Origin: Manis javanica
Lineage: Eukaryota; Chordata; Mammalia; Pholidota; Manidae
Reading direction: 5' to 3'
Assembly (NCBI RefSeq): GCF_040802235.1
Contig: NC_133159.1
Span: 71,799,001-71,863,000 of the forward strand
DNA length: 64,000 nucleotides
The notes under the pieces are model-generated. The model had not been told where the DNA came from. It searched no databases and was given only the letters and a program-made list of their open reading frames with translations. Below are positions 24,501 through 37,200 of this stretch, in pieces (position 1 is the stretch's first letter; every line of letters begins with the position of its first letter). A program made the translations under genes and the position numbers.

Positions 24501-25309
24501 GGGGAAAAAACCTTTTGAGCTAGTCTATTTATCAAATAACAGGTTTATTAGTACCTTAGTATAAAATAACACAAAAAAATGAATATCCCACAAAACAAAA
24601 TATTGAAAACAAATCCTCACCTCCTTAACACCATCAAATCAAAAACCCCTGAAACAACACCTCCCCCTACCAACAAAAATATCCAAACACTAAAAAACAA
24701 ACAAATGATTATTTTGGGCTTAGATCTATAGACTTTCCATTCTTTATTACTACCCATAAGCCTTAAGGAATTTGCTGAAATGCCAAGGTATATGTAGCAA
24801 GAGCTTTTCCACAATCTGGTTTTCATTCACCTTTCCATCCAAGTCTCCCTCTACCCTTCAATATTTGTGTGGAAATGTGCTTCGGATTATTAGTCCCCTG
24901 AATTAAGTAGACTTCCCCCTCAGTCACGGTAGCACTGGACAGAAAGATTTACGGTATGAGAGAGTGGAAGAGACGGGATACTCCCTTTAGAAAATTCATT
25001 TCAAAGATAATATGTCGAGTGGTACACAGTAAAGCCCCTCCTGACTTACCACTTAGGTGGACCACTCCCTTCTCCTAGTGTGGAGTGTATCAAGGGCTGA
25101 GAGAGGCCAGAGTAACCTGCTAATGGAACATCCTTCACACAGAAGGAAACGTCAGGAATGGGGATGAGCTTAAGTACTATCTCAAAGGCTAAGAGACACA
25201 AAAATGAGTAGGACATAGATCTGGGACTTTCTGAAACAGTCATAGCCTAATGGAGGAGACTGAGAGACGAATGTATGATTATATTTCGATAAGAATAAGC
25301 TGGGCGCCA

Positions 25310-25440
25310 TGCTGGTTTTCATTTATTATCTCAGAATTGCCATTTTATAGATGAATAAACTGGACTGAGAAAAGTCAAATAATTTGCATAAGGTCATAGA
25401 GATAGATTCAAATCCGGATCAGTGCAACCCAAAATGGTCT
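25310..25440 (-). repeat. MIR fragment
   Basis: Plus-strand ATTTTATAGATGAATAAACT, GACTGAGAAAAGTCAAATAA and AAGGTCATAGAGATAG form the inverted MIR core. Confidence 0.65.
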
Positions 25441-25984
25441 CTATTAATCACCTCACTTTGCTCTCTGTATTGACCTCAGAGCTGATGAAGTAAGTCTCTT
25501 TTGCAAACTAATAACATCTACTTTTCCACTCTCATTTGGTACTTACTATTTATTCCCTTGTACCCCACTTAGTCTTTTTTTATATGTAGTCCTATTATCA
25601 CATGGTAAAATTGGTATAGTTACAGGACTGGACATTTCTCTTGCATTTTTGAATTTAAATTGTTGCGTGAAGGGATAGGCCCATAGAGTGGTTTGCCCAT
25701 AGGGTGGGTTCTTCATTAGCGCCCTGATTGAGAAACCTTAGATCTATTTGAACAGGTGGATAATTAAGATAAAACACCACTAAAGAGAACTATTCTAAGC
25801 AAATTAACATGTTCAATTTAGCCCTCTTTATATAATGGATACACCCAGAGAAAAAGAGGCTTACATAAGAGGAGAAAAAAAACAAGTAGCTCTCTTCTAT
25901 TCTGAATTATTATTTAATTACATATTATGCAGACTTTCTTTCTGGCTGCTTTCAAAACAGCAGCTCCCATTTATGATGGTGTGG

Positions 25985-26200
25985 GAGAGGGCATATCAAG
26001 ACCATGAACTCTGGAGTAACTCTTGGGTTGAGTCTCAGTTCTAGCCTTTATTAGCTATGTAAATAAAAGCTTTTTTTTCCCCCCTAACTCCTTGTTTTTC
26101 TCACCTGTAAAATTGGGATAAGAATAGTCTTCCATATACTTTCTGTTGAAGTTGCATGAAGATAATGTATGTAATAAGGCATAATAATAAGTCTTAAATA
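25985..26200 (+). repeat. MIR SINE
   Basis: CATGAACTCTGGAGTAACTC, TTGAGTCTCAGTTCTAGCC, TATTAGCTATGTAAAT and CACCTGTAAAATTGGGATAA follow MIR order, with a T/C-rich insertion at 26071-26085. Confidence 0.65.
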
Positions 26201-26564
26201 AGCTACTAACATTTTATGACAGCATGACCAGAAAAACAAGGTTTCAGTTGCCAGTCTGCAGGCCCACGGACTATTCTGGCAAGCTCTAGCCTTTAATCTC
26301 ACTCTTAAAATAGCCTGTTTTGGAGGTCAGTCCTTATTCTGAAAATCACATAAGCCTATACCCCTCATATTCCTGATGGTTATTTAACATAGAATTGGAG
26401 AGTCTTGCAGGTTTAGCATCCCTTCTGCCTGGATCCCCTAGAAAGAGTTGCTACAGTGTTCCCAAATATTTCAAAATTAGGACCAGTCTGAATATGAGAG
26501 TTTTTAGGAAATTTCTCTCTTTAAAGGGACTGCTAGCTCCTGCAATGCAGGTCTAGTTCATAAT

Positions 26565-26830
26565 GGAGTAAACACAGCATGGACTTTGGAGTCAGAAAGA
26601 TTTGGGTCTGAAGCCTTGCTGTGCCATACACTAACTGTGTGACCTTGAGCAAGTCAATGAAGCTCTCTGAGCCTCATTTCTTCAGCTGTAAAATGGGATG
26701 ACAATGTCATACCTATTTCCCATAGGGTGACTCTAAAGATTATTTTAAAAAACCAAAATAAAATGGATAATGTATGTGAAGTGTTTAAAACAAGTTCCTA
26801 GCACATATTAAAAGTGTAATAAATGTGAGC
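26565..26830 (+). repeat. MIR SINE, nearly complete
   Basis: GGACTTTGGAGTCAGAAAGA, TAACTGTGTGACCTTGAGCA, CTCTGAGCCTCATTTCTTCA, GTAAAATGGGATGACAATG and CCTAGCACATATTAAAAGTG give a full-length MIR, the best preserved in the window. Confidence 0.9.
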
Positions 26831-29800
26831 ACCCTTCCCTCTGTGTTTTTTTCAAGTCATTTGTCATATAGCAGGGTGATCAAAATATGTTTGCAACTAA
26901 CTGAATCATTTCTTCATTCCTTTCAAAGGATATGCAAACCTCAGGAGTGCACTGGAATGGAATATTCCTTCAGAAAAACAAGGTATGGTCTATGTCCAGA
27001 AACAGAATACAATTCATTAGTTAAAGTGAGCCAGGCTAAAATCAATGAGGCCGAGGTTTGTCTTTTTCCCTATATGCTGTACAGTAGGTCACTGTACTCT
27101 GTGGTCCTAACCCAAATGACTTTGGATGCAAGACAATAAGGAGTGGTGGAACTGCAGCTAACTAGGCAGTGTGCAGCACCCAAAAGCACTAAAACAAAGA
27201 AAGGAAAGAAAAAAAACTGTTGTGTGCAGCAAACAGAACACATGTATCTCATCAGTTTGTGACCCCTGTTTTAGCAAAATAGTCCAGGAACCCAATGAGC
27301 AGATTGATTTCTTCATGATGAAAGAGGAGCTGTCTCTATTGCAAAGTGGCAGTTAGGGTTTGTGAAGCTCTTCAGTAGTCTCCCATGGGTGGGTCTGGCC
27401 AGATGCTTTTTCCCAGGTGCTGGGAGGAGGACCTCAGTAGGCCTGAAGGTCTGCTGACTGTGTGTTGTTGACAGTGGGCCAAGATAGTCGGTTGGCTTAC
27501 ATTTGCAGTAAGAACTGGACTCTCATCCTTCGCATGGATTAGATGTAGTTTACCTGAGAAGTTCAGGATTCCTTCCAGACCCACTGGGGAAACAGTTCCC
27601 TGGGCCAGAGGTTTACTAAGTAGGACTCCAGTGACTCAAGGGCCTCACAAAGATCCTTAAAACATGATATGTACAGCCATTGTTCCCTGGTCAAGCTTAA
27701 ACACAAACAAAACAAACTCCAGAAAATAGTATTTCCACTGACCTAATTTCCTAAGCAATTGGGAGAATTGTGGGTGACTTATTTTGGTCCATCACATTCA
27801 GGCTAGTTGCTCCCATCAATCATAAACTCTAGATAAACTGCCAGGTGGTTTTCTGGTTTAATTCATGGTCTGTAGATGATTCATTACACTCTTTATCCAT
27901 AAAGATATCACCTAGAACTTTTAGTACGAGATGAATTCAAAGAGAAAGCAGCATGTAAAGACCACACCTGGTACACTTGATTACAAGCAAATTCCCCACC
28001 TCTCAGTCTGACTCACGCGTGTCCGTCCGGTGGTGACTACTAAGCAGAAACATGGAATGTTGTACATTCCAGAGGAAATGTTATCAAGGATTATTATCAG
28101 TGCTAACTTCTTGTTTATCAGTGAGGGAACAAACTAAAATCTCCAAGGTTGTACCTACCTCAGAATGTGCCCAGTTTCTTTGGTGGAACGGAGACAATCA
28201 TTTCCTTTCCCAGACTGCTTTATTTACCGGGCTCCACGCTCCCTCCCACCGCCACCCTCACCTCCTAGAGGAAATGTCCTCCTCACTGGGTTCCTAGGAG
28301 TTTGCTTTGTCCTTTGGTTAATGACATCTATTTGAATTTTAATCACTGCTTTTCCTCACTCTTTAGTGTTTCTCTTTTCCGGGCCTTACATTGTAATTTA
28401 TAGCTTGTGGTAGGATCCCGCATTCCTCAAATTTCTGAACTAAGAGCTAGTACCCGACCTAGCATTGTTTGAGAATGGTTTCATTTTTTTCATTACTGTG
28501 AGGAAAGGAATTCAAATATCCTGAGTGAGGAAATAATTTAATGCTGGGAATATATAAAGTAATTCACTGATAAATTCTACTCTTTAAATTAATGTCTTCG
28601 CAAAACCACCAAAGCCACCTTAGAAGTTTTCAATTAGTATATCAGGGCCCCTGGTTATCATCTGAAGAGAGGTTAAAAAATGTGCCCAAAGAAATAACTT
28701 TTAATAATAGAACAGGCCCTGTTTGGAGCGGTGAATGGTTCTGATTAACTGGAAAGAAAAAAAACCTAAACGCTCTGTCAGGAGTAGTCTTTCTAAATGA
28801 AAAGGATTTAGGAAATGTTAACTGTAGATAATAAACAAGAAATACATTGTTTTTCTTTTTCTTTTTTTCATGAGAAAGCTGAAGCTGCTTATTCAAAACA
28901 TGAAGAATTTCTGTCTTTGGAACAGAGAAGAGGTTTCTCTCTTCCTGTCAGAGAGACTGTTACTGTTTTTCTTATACATTGTGATTGTCTGAATAAGACA
29001 GCTTATTATTTATTTAAAGCTGGGTTCAGGAGATACATGCACATACACAATGCAGGGTGTTTGCCATTCAGAAGGGAACACAGAATAAGCCTCAGGACAC
29101 TGTGTCCCTCTCTAATGTTAGTCTTTCCCTGTCATGTTGGAAGGGGTGCTGTGAAGATGGGCTCCCATGGCCTGCCTGGCATAGCATCACCTCAAAGAGC
29201 TCAGGCTCCTGGGGCTGCGGGAGGATGAGGACAGAGCCATGGCGAGGAGAAGAAACAGTGTTTCTTTCCTCTTTGAGGATGCACAGAAGCTTTTGTTAAA
29301 AGATGAGCATCATTTCAAATATCCTGAGAATGTAGCTGTTGAGCTGCTGAGTAGTATGTTCTGACATATTTTCCTAAAGAAGGGTGGAGGAGGTATGTTG
29401 CTCCAGGGCTTTGTGTGAAGTGTTCTTTTAAGCCCAGGGACTGTCCTGCCTGCTTCTCACTGAGCCCCAAGCCAGAACGGAAAGCAGAGAGCACCTACGC
29501 CCTCCACAGCCACTGCAGATTCCCGGGAGGCCCCAGACTGGATGATGCACGGAAGTTCTACAGGGCTTGGTGGGATGGTCTGAGAAGTCAAGTTGCTGCT
29601 CTCCATGTCTTTTCTGACTTTTGCCATTTCCCAGAGGAATTAGTCGCTTTGTGTAAAATGGAGGATTGGATACAGATAGTGTTCGAGTCACTTCAACAGT
29701 CCTTTATGTTGGTCCCCTTTGGGCCTGCATGGTGATGGTGGGAAAGGTAATTCAGTCACAGGCATAGCCTTCAGGAGATGATCATCTCCAGTTTGAGGCA

Positions 29801-30449
29801 GGACAAGCATGTGAAGGATATGCCAACAGTAAAAGGAAAGGCAACCTCACTTCTACTACAGACACATCCTTAACGATGGAGGCACGCAGCCGTGAGAGGA
29901 AATGGCTCTGCGAATCATCTTGGCCACGTGGGTGAGGTCTGTTACACGGCTGCTGGTTTGGAGGAACTGGGCTTGCTCCCCAGAGTGAAGCTGTCACAAA
30001 ACAGAGTGGGAAATGTCTGGCTTTCAGCCCAAGAGAATTTGCATGGCTAGTTGCATTAACAACCAGGCATTTCCGGCAGTTCCCCACATTTCTGGGAATT
30101 TTCTCATCCAAAGGGCTGGAAGGCAGCTCCATTCTTCCACTTGTTACTCATGGTTTCTTCAAATTATATCAATTATCAAAAACAAATCCTGGGCTATGTT
30201 GTTTCACAGAACAATTTAGGACTTACTGGTCAAATACTGAAGGAAAGGTGTACAGAAGATACTTACAGATGCTTAGGGAATATTCAAAGCACATTTTTGG
30301 CTTGCTCATAATTGATCTTCTCATGAAATATACATAGACACTCATTTCAACATTTAGAAACTAAGCCAATATTAAAAGCAAATGATTATAGTCTATTGAG
30401 ATATATAATATGTAATACTTAAGCACATTTATTGCTATTGAATATCTAA

Positions 30450-30540
30450 AATCATTCATTCATTTATTTATTTATCTATTCATCAGAAATTTATTGAGAA
30501 ACTGACAATATGCTAGGCATCAAGCCCAGGGAGTGCTTTT
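30450..30540 (+). repeat. L2 fragment
   Basis: CATTCATTCATTTATTTATT with ATTTATTGAGAAACTGACAA and ATGCTAGGCATCAAGCCCAG is the L2 3'-region pattern. Confidence 0.55.
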
Positions 30541-31632
30541 AAGGCTGCCTCAATATAGCTATGGGAAACATTCTCGAATTGGTATCATTTTTTCATTTTT
30601 TATAGTCTTTCTGTGGATCAGCTCAAAATGAACAGAACCTGAAAGAGGTTGCCTCTTAAACCTCGTCTCTGAATTGATTGCTATACAGATCCTAAGCATG
30701 AGGTTGTATGGTTTCTTTAGTTAAATCTGGGCAAACTCTAAATACCAAATGTTCCCTTCCTAGTTGGCTGCCATTTCCTCCACAAATTCTCTCTCATATT
30801 TGAATCTGCTGCTTTTTCTCAGATCATAAGGCCCACATAAACATGTGGAAGAAAGACTTCTGTTATTCAAACTACAACTGCAAATCACATGAACCATTTC
30901 TGGAAGGGACCCTAAGGCAATGGTTTCTGAGGAAGGCTGGGAAAACTTTCCATACTCTTAAAGGTGACTCTGAGCTCTGTAGAGGCCTGGGAGCAGGGCA
31001 CGGGTAGGACAAACAAGGGAGACTCTCTGGGTGAGTTGCAGCCCTGACTGTGCTCCTGGCTTTCTCCAAAGACTTGACAACACTGTTTTGTGGCTCACAC
31101 CTCTCCTCACGCCCCCTTCTCTCCTCTTTCCCTATCTCCACATTCCTATTATTTCTAACCAAGGACATTTTTGCTTTCTTTTTTGCTGCATTGTCTCCAG
31201 CTTATCCCATGCCTTCAAGGGTCTCACCTTTTACCCCAAAGGACTTGATGTATTTTCCTAAACAAAGACAATTCTCTTGCTAAGAGGAGTTCAGGGTTTA
31301 GCTCTTCCAAGCATCTGGTGGATACTGTGGTTGCTTCCCTCACATCTATTCCCTGCCTTCTTACTAACTACCCCAATTTTCCATTGTATATCTACACCTC
31401 CCTGTGTAGCCCACATAATCTGGGGGAGGCTAATTTCATCCTTGATTTGAGGACTGAGGCTCTAGGCCAGAGGTTCCTTTCTAGGTTTACAGTATTCGTA
31501 ATGTAGTAATATTTTCATGGTGCCTCTCACACACACAAAAAACAAAACAAATCCCCCAAAACTAACACTTTAGCTTATTAAGTAGTCTGGTCTAAATAAC
31601 CTAATAGTAGCATTAGGTAGGAAGACAAGATA

Positions 31633-32848
31633 TGAGAGGGTGGAGGGAGAATAAAGCCAGTAAAGCTGACTAAAAGGGACTCAAAGAGTTAACCTGATAA
31701 ACCACAGAGACAGAAAGGACTCAGAGTTAATTAGCTAATTAGCTGAAGTTTCAAAGGCCAAAAGTGACTTGCAATGTCTGGATATTTCCCAGAGAAAGTC
31801 AATCAAGGACTTCTCTGCCCTACCCCATGAAGTAGAGCAGGGAAATAAGACAAGGGTCATGCCATTGTAAAATCTACTTAGCCTGCAAAAAGGCCCAGCT
31901 TATTATTTAACTTAATCTGTATACCCTTCTTTCTCTTCTTGCAGCCCCTTAATTAAGTAACTTTGTAACCAGGGCAGGAGACAGACCTCCAAAGTGTAAA
32001 TAAACCTATGTGGGTAAAGAATGGTGGGATCCAAACCAACACAGTCACCTAAATAACCCTGTTCTTAAGACAAAACTTCAAAGGAATTATGAATCACCTG
32101 TATGCATCATGCCTTCCTTATATTGAGCCTTACCCAAAAAGGCCCTATAAGACTCCAGACCCTAAACCCCTAAGTGCTCCTCCTGAGGTTGCCCGCACTC
32201 CCCTTTCTTGGAGTGTGTATCTTTAAAAGCGTTTTTTCCTGCCCAACTTATTACATGTCTCTGTGCTCTTCCAGTGGTATCTTTGTCACTTTGCTATTTC
32301 ATTGTATTTTCCAGCTTTTAGCATGTCTTCACTCTCTGTCCTACTTCAAATTAGTAGGGAGGGGCTACTGAGAGCTCTGATTTGAATTTGCAAGTTCCTG
32401 TTGCCTGTGTGACCCAGACAAGACTACAGCTATATGATCATGCTCCTTAGTAGCCTGCCCAAAAAATCTCCTTTCTTTGTCTTTGGGAAATTCTCAGAAC
32501 ATAATCTCACTCAATCCAGTGCAGTGCGACTCCCCTAAATCCTGGGGTCGTAGGGGGTTAGTTCCCACGCCATGCAGATCCAAGGAGACACTGGATGCCA
32601 GGTGGCATCGGCTTTAGGAGTTGGCGAGGATTTGCCCTATGCCAAGCAGGAGTTCAATGCGCTTCCCTTTCCTCCCTCTGCTTTATTCAAGTACACCTGT
32701 GTTTGTCTACTTTGACTCTGGCCCGCTCCTGCCTTGGAGTGTATTCAAATAAAACTTTCACTCTGCTTCACTACTGTGTCTCTGCCTTTCAATTCTTTGT
32801 TGCAATGGGGACAAAAACTAAGGAGAACAAACTCAACCCCCAACAGCA
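31633..32848 (+). mobile_element. Class I ERV LTR region (solo or composite)
   Basis: Non-coding LTR-type sequence. A TG start is followed by a U3-like part. There is a TATA-like CCCTATAAGACTCC at about 32142, a GCCCGCACTCCCC/CTTGGAGTGTGTAT block, and a second similar block (CCCGCTCCTGCCTTGGAGTG) with AATAAAACTTTCACTCTGC at about 32747. It closes with GCCTTTCAATTCTTTGTTGC and a CAACA terminus. These are features of gammaretrovirus-like LTRs. Two related blocks suggest a duplicated or nested LTR. No internal viral genes are seen. The ends are approximate and no clear target duplication was found. Confidence 0.6.
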
Positions 32849-34909
32849 GAACTGTGTGTGATATCTCACAGATACATCTGTATTCTTTTTGAAAATTAAA
32901 AATATGCCATGGTGCCCCTGTGAGTGTGCTGTGGTGCTTCAGCATGCCTTCATACAATCAGGAACTCTAACTCCAGTGTCATTCACCCCCTGGTTATAGT
33001 AATTGGTTCAGGAATGGGCAGATGACCAATTCAGACTAATAAGAATCCACAAGATCTGCGAGAAGCTTCGTTACTTTTCTTAGAGATTTAATGTCCCTCT
33101 CCCTGAATATGTATGAGGAAGCATGTAGCCAGAAGCTGCTCATAGTCACTCTCCTCCCCTACATGGAAGCCGGCTTTATGAAGATGCTGTGTAAGGTGGA
33201 GAAGAGATACAATCTGCTTCTTTGATGGCATCAGTGTTTGGAGTGAACACACTCCAAGGCAGGAGCAGGCCAGATCAGTGAGCAGACTGATCAAACCTAC
33301 TCTCAAGCCTGTGTTACCTCAGAACTAGATGGACCGATACATTTTCATTGTTGTAGCCAGCTTGAACTGGGCTTTCTGTTGGTGGCTAGTTAAGACAACT
33401 AGCCCTTATCAGTTAGGACTAAATTTAGCCAAAACAGAAATTATCTGCCCCACAGGCAGCTTCAAAAAGGTCATTTCCTCTCATGTGAAAGGAGTTTTGA
33501 GGTCATAGTGTAGTGTAGTGACCTGACAGTTAATCAAGGGCCTGGGCTCCTTCTAGCTTTTAGCTCTGCCATGCCTAGGATATATAGCCCTTGTTCTTAT
33601 GGTATAAAATAACTCTTGGTGCTCCAACAATCACATCCTTTCTTTCAAGCAGCAAGACTTAGGAAAGGGAGAAGGGCACAACTCCTACTTTTAAAATCCA
33701 GGCTTCCTAGATTTCATACCCAGCACTTCCACTTTCATCTCATTGGACCACACTTAGTCTCATTGTTAAACCTAGTACAAAGGAAGGTGGGTGGGAAATG
33801 CAGACTTTATTCCAAGTGGCAATGTGCTCATTTGAAACTCAAGATTCAATTAATAAGAAGCAAGGGTAGAATGGAAGTTGAACACAACTAGTTGACTGTC
33901 ATCAACTGTCAGCTGACTGATCCAGAGAGTAATACATACTTTTTATCCCCAGGATATGTATTGACCTCTGCCCTTGTAGGCAACTGATATACTGCTTAAA
34001 TTCAAATGAGTCAATGTTTCTCAGCCATCCCAGAAGAATAGACGATTAAAAGCATGCAGGCACAGTCACACTACTGGCCTTTGTGTAGAATTTTCAGCTG
34101 AGCTTGGCAGGTGATAGGTGCTCAGTTCATTATTTGTTGAATGTTGCATCAATGATCATTTAACAGTGCATTTCAGCATTTCAGTAACACTTAAAATCCT
34201 CCTAAAATCTTTTGATGCAATTTCCTGTTAGATACACTCAGAGCTCAACCTTCAGAGCAAACAGCTGCCAATCGGCCCTTGTGCCATATCCTGCTGTGCG
34301 ACCAACACTGGTCACTGAATCCCCTGACTTTAATCAGCTGTGGTTGCTTGCCAGAGGCCCTTCTCAAATTTTCCCTAATAAGCTCAGGGATAGAACCAGA
34401 AACACTTCTTAACTAAACAGAGATCTGGGCTTCCCTTCTCTTTCCACTATTCTCATGCTTGTTTTCAAGCCATAGAGCTGGGAAGGAACACAGACTTATC
34501 TCTTCAAGTATGAGGTCCTCTGTGACTAATGAGAACTAGAGCAATAAACCCTCACTGTGGATACACTGTGTTTAGTAGGCAAATGTTATCAACAGAAAAA
34601 AATGCACTAGATGGAATACATGATATTTTTTTCGTAAGACTTTCTCCCTAAAAAGACACAGCATTTTAGAGAAAAGTTAGCTCTTCATAAATATTTGTAT
34701 TTCAATAATTTAGTGGAGTTCTCCATGGTTTTCTTACATGAGAGCTATTTCTATGAAGTCCCAAATATTTTACTTAATATATTATTCTGGATAATATTAG
34801 GTGGTATTTTTTGTTTGAGGACATAGCAATTTACTTTTGGAGTGAATTTTCTCCCCTGCCCTCAAATGCTAATGCAGGAACTAATGTCTGGTGAATTCCA
34901 GACAGAGCC

Positions 34910-35110
34910 AGTGTTTCTCACAGTGGGGTCTGCATATTACCTGCATCCGAATCACGCAGTGGGTCCTGGGCTCCATCCCAGCCTTGCTGAATCATAATTT
35001 CTTGTGGTGAATCCAAGAATGTGATATGCATTTCAAATGTGCACTTCAAAGGTGCACTCTCTGTGATTCTTGGGCACACCAAAGTTTGGAAAACACTTAG
35101 AACTTTCAAT
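34910..35110 (+). repeat. MER5A element
   Basis: CAGTGTTTCTCACAGTGGGG at one end and GGCACACCAAAGTTTGGAAA then ACACTTAG at the other, with GCATCCGAATCACGCAGTGG and GCTCCATCCCAGCCTTGCTG between. This is close to MER5A over its full length. Confidence 0.65.
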
Positions 35111-36729
35111 TAAATTAACATAGTCTTCACACCTAAAAGGTGTTATTACTACTGTTGATATTACAAGGACAAGTATGTCTATAACAAGTTGATATTACAA
35201 GGAAAAATAACCTATATTGAGCTCTTATCACTTGTTAGGATGTGGATGGAAAAACAAATGTATGACTAGGAAATGTATACAAAATATAATAGATTCAACA
35301 TCTTTCATTTAACTTTGTCTTGCCAGTGGGTTTCAGTCCCAGGCAAGTTTGCTGTGGATTCAGTGTGACCAAAGAAATGATAGAACGTTCTTGGGGTGAA
35401 AGGGTTTATTAACCAGCTTGTTCTCCCTGTGGTAGGTGTGCATCTCTGCCTTTGCCCAGAGCACTGGGCCAAAATCTGTACACAGCGCAATAATAGCTTA
35501 TTGCCTATGGGTGTGGAAGCGGTAGCGTAGCAGCAGGCCAGTTATATCATCAAGTGGTTTAAGTTCAGTGAGGATCCTGGCCATAGGAACCCCAACTTCC
35601 CCACAAGCTTCTAATTGGTTTTATTTTGAAACCAATTGTTTCTGTACCATAAGTCACCTCTGGAGATGTGGTCTTACTTCAGAAGACAATAAAGGAAACA
35701 GCTATTGTAAAAAGCCACCTTCATGTTTGTAAACAGTGTTTCAGTAACACTGGGACCCACCTGCAGCAACCAATGACCGTAAGTTAAAAATAGACTTAGA
35801 AATATTCTTAAAGATTGCTGGACTAATATGACATTTTCAAAGATGAGAACAGGGAGAAATAGTAAGTGATTATTGAGAGCAGGATAATACTAGCAGAATG
35901 GTTTTACAGAAAGGCAGTGGCAAATGTATTTTGAATTTGCTTCTCTTGCACATCATAATTTCTAAGAATGGTCCAAATTCCAGTATTGCATCAGTTAGTG
36001 TGGATGTTTTCTCTAAAGCCTGGAGAATAATTCATAGTTAAAATGTCCCTTCTAATTTAGTGTCTATATTTTACCATATGCTTTATTAACCTTCAGCCAA
36101 GCAATAGGATACTCACTCATCAACACCCAAGGCATTTAATACATGTGGTTTCCATGGAGAGACAGTAACCCAAAACTCAACCATCATCCTACCGGCTCAA
36201 CTGACACTTTTCCTAATCCCTTCAGCATCGAGAGTACTGGTGCTGGCATGGCCAAGAGCGTCACATAGGTCATGCTGTGATGTACAATTTCTGCCCATGA
36301 GGCAGATCCTTTTTTGTTTTGTTTTTTTTGCAGTCTTTTGCCAACTCAATTCAGCCAAGAAATGATAGGATACTGCAGGAGATGTTAAAGTGATTTTTTG
36401 TATGCCTTGAGAGCAAGTAGATAAAGATAATAAAAAATAAATGGAAAAGGGCAAAGGACAGAGACTCCAAAATTGGATGTACCACTAATGGCTGCCAATG
36501 GAAACTGAAATGGGAGCCAACCCCGTTAGTGTCTGACAAGCTTAGACATTGGGTGTCTACCAGAGCTGCTGTCAGTTGGATGTGTCTAAGTAGCATTCAG
36601 TCCCCAAAATGTGAATCTAGGTCAGTGAAATCCACAACATCCTTTTGCTCACCAATTTTCTATGGTTTGTTATGGTGTAGATGGGGGAGAACTGAGTTCA
36701 TGGTGACAGGGAGAGTTTTAACTCTTTGT

Positions 36730-37200
36730 CAAAAATTCCACCAAAGTCACCCCATCTGGTAGTCATTTCTGAAGTCATTTTGTTCACCACCATCCCCCAG
36801 GGCCTAGTACAGAGCCTGGTACAGAACAGGAGTTCTATAAATATCTGTCAAAGTGTTGGTCTGCTTCTTTTTTCTCGCTTGCCCCTTCAGTCACAACGTT
36901 CTGTCACTTCCCTAAATGGAACTCAGCTTCCACACGGCCCTTTCTAGGTCCATGGCTCTTTCCTAGTCCAGATCCTCTTCTTCCTTTCTGGGTTGTGTGA
37001 TGGTATCTACCTAGTTATATCAGTCCTAGTTTTACTCCTATTAAATCATTACAGGCAAAACATCAGAGAGATCTTTCTGAAATGCTACTTTTACACCGTT
37101 AACTTTTATACATCTGAAAAATTATGAGTGGCTCCCCACAGCCTGAATACTAGAAAACCCCAACTCCTTGGCCTTTGGACCAGCCCCGACTTAGATATTG
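36730..37200 (+). repeat. L2-like fragments
   Basis: CCCCCAGGGCCTAGTACAGA and GTACAGAACAGGAGTTCTAT at 36790-36840 are L2 3'-end motifs. CAACTCCTTGGCCTTTGGAC near 37160 resembles another L2 segment. Confidence 0.5.
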
